Below the pieces are notes generated by a model. The model had not been told where the DNA came from. It made no database searches and worked only from the letters and a program-made list of their open reading frames with translations. Shown here in pieces: positions 12,664 to 15,506 of a stretch of DNA of 15,506 nucleotides. Each line of letters starts with the position of its first letter. Within the stretch, counting starts at the first letter, position 1. Source of the stretch: Planctomycetota bacterium (GTDB lineage Bacteria; Planctomycetota; Planctomycetia; Pirellulales; Thermoguttaceae); contig JAHIKV010000258.1 in NCBI GenBank assembly GCA_018897395.1, positions 1 to 15,506 of the forward strand. The letters run 5' to 3'. The position numbers and the translations under genes were made by a program.

Positions 12664-13683
12664 ATGTACCCAAACAATCAGAAATCAGAAATCAGAAATC
12701 AGAAATCAGCCTTCACCCTAGTGGAGCTTTTGGTGGTGATCACGATCATCGGCATTTTGATCGCGTTGCTGCTTCCGGCGGTGCAGGCGGCGCGCGAGGC
12801 GGCAAGGAGGCTGCAATGCACCAACAACCTCAAGCAGCTTTCCTTGGCGATGCTCGCCCACGAAGAGATACACGGCTTCTTTCCCGGCGGCGGTTTGGGC
12901 ACTTCGTGGACGGGCGACCCGGACGCCCCCCCGGGCGTAAACCAGCCGGGCGGATGGAGCTACGCCATCCTGCCCTTCATCGAGCAGCAGGCCGTCTATG
13001 ACATGGGCAGCGACGGCAATGCGAACACCGTCACCGCGCAACAGCGCCAGGGCGCGCTGAGACGCGAGCAAATCCCCTTGACCGTGTTCACGTGTCCGTC
13101 GCGGCGGCCGACGATGCTTTTCCCGCGCCCCTACCACATATACCCGTGGATGTACTACATCAACGGGCCTAGTGCGGCGGAATTGACGACCGCCGGCGGT
13201 ATGGAATACTGCATCAACGCCGGCGTCCGGATATGGTACGGGGCTGACTGGACGAACCCGAAGCAGCCCCCCTGGGACGGCGACGGAATTGCAGGCGCCG
13301 GCTTCGTGGTGAAAATGGCGGACATCACCGACGGCGCCAGCAACACGTTCATGCTGGGCGAAAAGTATATCAACCCCGACTGGTACTTCACCGGCGAGGA
13401 CCACGGCGACGACCACGGGATGTATGAAGGGCACGGCGTGGACTCCGCCCGCTGGTGTACCATCAATCCTTACGACCCAGGCTTCCCTGGGGCCTACACG
13501 CCTAAGCAGGAGGTTCCCGGCGGAATGCAGCCCTGGATTTTCGGCAGTCCGCACGCCGGCAGTTGCAGTTTCGCCTTCTGCGACGGCTCGGTGCAAGCGA
13601 TCAACTACTCGATCGAACCGCTGATCGCCACCTACCTGGCGAACCGCCACGACGGCCGGACGATCGACGCGAAGAAGTTCTAG
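12664..13683 (+). CDS. DUF1559 domain protein, pseudopilin-like, with repeat-encoded leader
   Basis: This 339-aa protein is a standard planctomycete DUF1559 member. The ATG at 12664 gives a 16-residue leader MYPNNQKSEIRNQKSA, then FTLVELLVVITIIG (F17, conserved E21) and a hydrophobic helix with LLPAVQAAREAARR and CTNNLKQL. The H-X9-DG motif is at about 297-308 (HAGSCSFAFCDG). An in-frame extension to 11920 crosses the antisense TA genes and is rejected. The leader is encoded by a 7-bp repeat array. The Shine-Dalgarno sequence is weak (GTGAG). The gene precedes two exported-protein genes with gaps of 59 and 39 bp, which suggests one operon for surface or polysaccharide work. Its stop codon lies in a CTAG followed by TGGACCGTCAAAC. 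Confidence 0.92.
   Translation: MYPNNQKSEIRNQKSAFTLVELLVVITIIGILIALLLPAVQAAREAARRLQCTNNLKQLSLAMLAHEEIHGFFPGGGLGTSWTGDPDAPPGVNQPGGWSYAILPFIEQQAVYDMGSDGNANTVTAQQRQGALRREQIPLTVFTCPSRRPTMLFPRPYHIYPWMYYINGPSAAELTTAGGMEYCINAGVRIWYGADWTNPKQPPWDGDGIAGAGFVVKMADITDGASNTFMLGEKYINPDWYFTGEDHGDDHGMYEGHGVDSARWCTINPYDPGFPGAYTPKQEVPGGMQPWIFGSPHAGSCSFAFCDGSVQAINYSIEPLIATYLANRHDGRTIDAKKF
12676..12709 (+). repeat. Heptanucleotide array AATCAGA, nearly 5 copies, in the DUF1559 leader
   Basis: Four perfect copies of AATCAGA and a fifth lacking its last base lie inside the coding sequence, ending two bases before the codons for AFTLVELL. They encode NQKSEIRNQKS: a unit of seven bases repeats its peptide every 21 bases (seven codons). 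Confidence 0.92.
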
Positions 13684-13742
13684 TGGACCGTCAAACCTAA
13701 AAGTCCGAGCGTTAGCGCCGGGCAGAAAGGAAAAGGTATGCA

Positions 13743-15236
13743 ATGGACAGACGCGAATTCCTTAAGGTTGGCGCAGGTGCAACGGTAGCGGGAACGATTG
13801 TCTCGGGTCATGCAGACTCGACTGTGCGGGCCGCCGCCACCGAACCGAGAACGACAACCACGCCCGCAGTGCTCAAGACCTACACTCCGGAGGACCATCG
13901 GCGGCGGCTTGAGAATATCGGGGTTTGCGAGCGCGGCATCCGCAAGTGCCTGCGGAGGCACCTGATCACCAGCTACCTGCCGGGCCAGTGCATCTACAAC
14001 CTTTGCGAATATCCCTTGAAGGGATGGGAGCCGAACGACTATGACGAGCAAGAACTTGATAGGCTGCGGGACCACGGCATCGGGCTAATCCAGTTGCATA
14101 GCGAGTGGCGAGACGAGTTGGGGCTCTTCGGCGGCAGCCACTTCGTCCCCCATAATCCGGCCGGCTTCCGGCGGTTCCTCGACATGGTTCACAAACGCGG
14201 GATGAAAGTGATCGTTTACATGTCGACTTACTACTTCGGGCAAGGCGATCCGGCCTTCCGCAAGGAGTGGACTCGAGGGCACGAATGGAAAAACTTCTGT
14301 ATGAACCTTGCGGTCTGTTCGGCCGCCAGCGTCGGCTGGCGGGCCTATCTCTTGCCGCAACTCGCCCGGCTCTTGGATGACTACGGCATAGACGGTCTCT
14401 ACAACGACGCCGCCGGCGTCAGCAACGACCGGCCGCCGACCTCGGACGAGGTGCGTCCTTTTAAGGAAGGCCCTACGGACGAGGCCGTTACGGCCGATCT
14501 ATTTGCGCTGATCTATGCGGAGGTCAAGCGCCGAGGCGGCATTGTCAAGGTGCATTCCGGCGGCGCGAACGCGCCTCCAACCAAGCTCCCAGTCTACGAC
14601 TACCTCTGGGTCGGCGAACTCGTCGGCGACGTGGACGGTCTTCGAGAGGCAGTCAAGAATCATGCGCCTTATGTGGTTCCGTGTATTGATCGTTGCTGGG
14701 GCCCCAAGGTCGAGAGAGAGGAGGAGCTATACCTGCAAGCGGTTCCCTATATGCAATTTCCGCTGCTGATGGCTGGCCGGCCGCTTACGGGGGAACGCGG
14801 GTTCGTCCCCGGCGTTCATTACTACACCAACAACTACCGGGAACTCCGACAGACCTGGGAGTACTACAAGGCTCACCCCGAGGGCCCTCACCGCTATGGC
14901 TGGTGGGATTCGGTGCCTGCCGGCCGGCCCGAGGCTCGGCCCACGCACGCGCGCTGGCTCAAGCAGTACTTGCCCATGGTGGAAGAGGGCACGTGGGCCT
15001 ACCTCGATATCAGCGACTCCGATCTGTTCGCGCAGCCGTTGCCGAAGGACGTGGTTGCCTCGGCCTTTGCCAATCGAGACATGTACCTGGTCCTGGCAAA
15101 CTATGGCCGTGTGCCGGCCGAGATCGTGACTTCGGGCGAATATGTTCTGGCCGCCGATCCCAAGTCCGCCCCCAAAAGCCGCTGGAACCTCGAAGGACGC
15201 TCGCTTTACATTCTCCAGCGATCGTCAACTTGCTAG
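13743..15236 (+). CDS. Tat-exported putative TIM-barrel glycosidase-like protein
   Basis: This 497-aa protein starts MDRREFLKVGAGATVAGT, a twin-arginine signal (RREFLK at 3-8, hydrophobic stretch to about 27). AAAAGG six bases before the ATG at 13743 sets the start. The body has barrel-like strands: HGIGLIQLHSEWRD, FLDMVHKRGMKVIVYMSTYY, LARLLDDYGIDGLYNDAAG and GGIVKVHSGGANAPP, then a WEYYKAHPEGPHRYGWWDS segment. The pattern of acidic and aromatic residues at strand ends recalls alpha-galactosidase-like and other glycoside hydrolases, but I cannot name a family, and the catalytic residues are not identified. It lies between a DUF1559 gene and a signal-peptide protein, which supports a role in extracellular polysaccharide breakdown. 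Confidence 0.75.
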   Translation: MDRREFLKVGAGATVAGTIVSGHADSTVRAAATEPRTTTTPAVLKTYTPEDHRRRLENIGVCERGIRKCLRRHLITSYLPGQCIYNLCEYPLKGWEPNDYDEQELDRLRDHGIGLIQLHSEWRDELGLFGGSHFVPHNPAGFRRFLDMVHKRGMKVIVYMSTYYFGQGDPAFRKEWTRGHEWKNFCMNLAVCSAASVGWRAYLLPQLARLLDDYGIDGLYNDAAGVSNDRPPTSDEVRPFKEGPTDEAVTADLFALIYAEVKRRGGIVKVHSGGANAPPTKLPVYDYLWVGELVGDVDGLREAVKNHAPYVVPCIDRCWGPKVEREEELYLQAVPYMQFPLLMAGRPLTGERGFVPGVHYYTNNYRELRQTWEYYKAHPEGPHRYGWWDSVPAGRPEARPTHARWLKQYLPMVEEGTWAYLDISDSDLFAQPLPKDVVASAFANRDMYLVLANYGRVPAEIVTSGEYVLAADPKSAPKSRWNLEGRSLYILQRSSTC

Positions 15237-15275
15237 GTAACCGCCCGGAAGGGCCCATTGTTCAAGGAGATTTTC

Positions 15276-15506
15276 ATGCGTTGTCGACACTTTGTGCGGA
15301 ACTTTGTGCGGATGTTGGCGTGCTGCGCGTTGGTTGCCTGTTGGACCGCGATCGCCGCCGCGGCGTCGGATTTGACTTTTTGTTGCGCGCCGGATAACGA
15401 TCTGTATCGGGTGATGACCGCCGACGGCGCCGTCTATCCGCGCTGCGATACTCCGGCTGAAGCCGTGAGGACCGCTCCGAACGGCGGGGGCGTACTCATC
15501 CTGGCC
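15276..15506 (+). CDS. Secreted protein, N-terminal part, cut by the window end
   Basis: This open reading frame runs off the window. AAGGAG six bases before the ATG is a clear ribosome binding site, and the gene begins 39 bp after the previous stop. The 77 visible residues start with a Sec signal peptide (basic MRCRHFVRNFVR, hydrophobic core LACCALVACWTAIAAAA, likely cleavage near residue 30), followed by DLTFCCAPDNDLYRVM and YPRCDTPAEAVRTAPNGGG. The DNDLYRV...DTPAEAV...GVLILA pattern resembles the start of planctomycete exported carbohydrate-active proteins, but the family cannot be assigned from this part. It is probably the third gene of the 12664-15506 operon. Confidence 0.75.
   Translation, partial: MRCRHFVRNFVRMLACCALVACWTAIAAAASDLTFCCAPDNDLYRVMTADGAVYPRCDTPAEAVRTAPNGGGVLILA

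Noticed and set aside
12676..12709. Possible CRISPR or direct-repeat locus
   Set aside because: The units are contiguous 7-mers without spacers inside an ORF. No spaced repeats or cas genes occur in the window.
12716..12730. CTAGTGGAGC inside the third DUF1559 gene, resembling the MITE ends
   Set aside because: These bases encode the conserved TLVEL motif, so the similarity to the GTGGTC end is coincidental.
12718..13743. 341-aa open reading frame on the minus strand
   Set aside because: It is antisense to a clear DUF1559 gene, and its Val/Arg-rich sequence has no family features.

Overview
The window reads as chromosomal DNA of a planctomycete, most likely of the Pirellulales/Planctomycetales type. 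The evidence is three DUF1559 pseudopilin genes with the H-X9-DG C-terminal motif, an ECF sigma factor of the Rhodopirellula/Verrucomicrobium type translationally coupled to a FecR-domain membrane protein, a PEP-CTERM anchor remnant, a Tat-exported putative carbohydrate-active protein, DUF433/DUF5615 modules, an Uma2 protein, and an unusually dense set of palindromic and short tandem repeats. No rRNA, tRNA or CRISPR array was seen.

Layout. 1-3804: two divergent DUF1559 genes (232-1242 minus, 1624-2514 plus) separated by a perfect 33-bp inverted repeat, then a DUF433/DUF5615 toxin-antitoxin-like pair (2561-3160 plus) convergent with an Uma2 nuclease-like gene (3190-3804 minus). 3961-7152: a two-hairpin palindrome directly before alaS (4062-6683), then a dispersed repeat and a visibly AT-richer orphan GIY-YIG gene. 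7070-9064: a graveyard. It holds a frameshifted minus-strand ORF, the 3' end of an IS630-family transposase, two small inverted-repeat elements joined to it and to each other at CTAG sites, and two adjacent ORFs of unknown family broken by single-base indels. 9271-11801: ECF sigma factor, FecR-domain protein with a C-terminal galactose-binding-like domain, and a broken PEP-CTERM gene. 11929-12542 (minus): a second DUF433/DUF5615 pair. 12664-15506: DUF1559 gene, Tat-signal putative glycosidase-like protein, and the start of a further secreted protein, probably one operon for extracellular polysaccharide handling.

The two most noteworthy signals are not genes. (1) Three mobile-element ends, those of the IS630 remnant and of two MITE-like elements, share a GTGSTYTGTC-like terminus, and the elements are strung together at three CTAG sites (7870, 8000, 8120), as expected if IS630-type TA-targeting elements inserted into each other's ends. 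Each small element carries one hairpin in each arm, and the same hairpin type also occurs alone elsewhere in the window. (2) Four short arrays of period seven (about four copies each, each with a different heptamer) all lie inside coding sequence, always in a poorly conserved linker: immediately before the prepilin FTLVELL motif in two DUF1559 genes, and twice in one linker of the FecR protein. Because seven is not a multiple of three, a one-unit change would shift the frame, so these could be relics of phase-variable switches.

Functional picture (inference): the sigma/FecR module senses something outside the inner membrane and controls surface proteins. The DUF1559, Tat and signal-peptide genes act outside the cytoplasm. 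The rest is housekeeping (alaS), small addiction or nuclease genes, and decayed mobile DNA.
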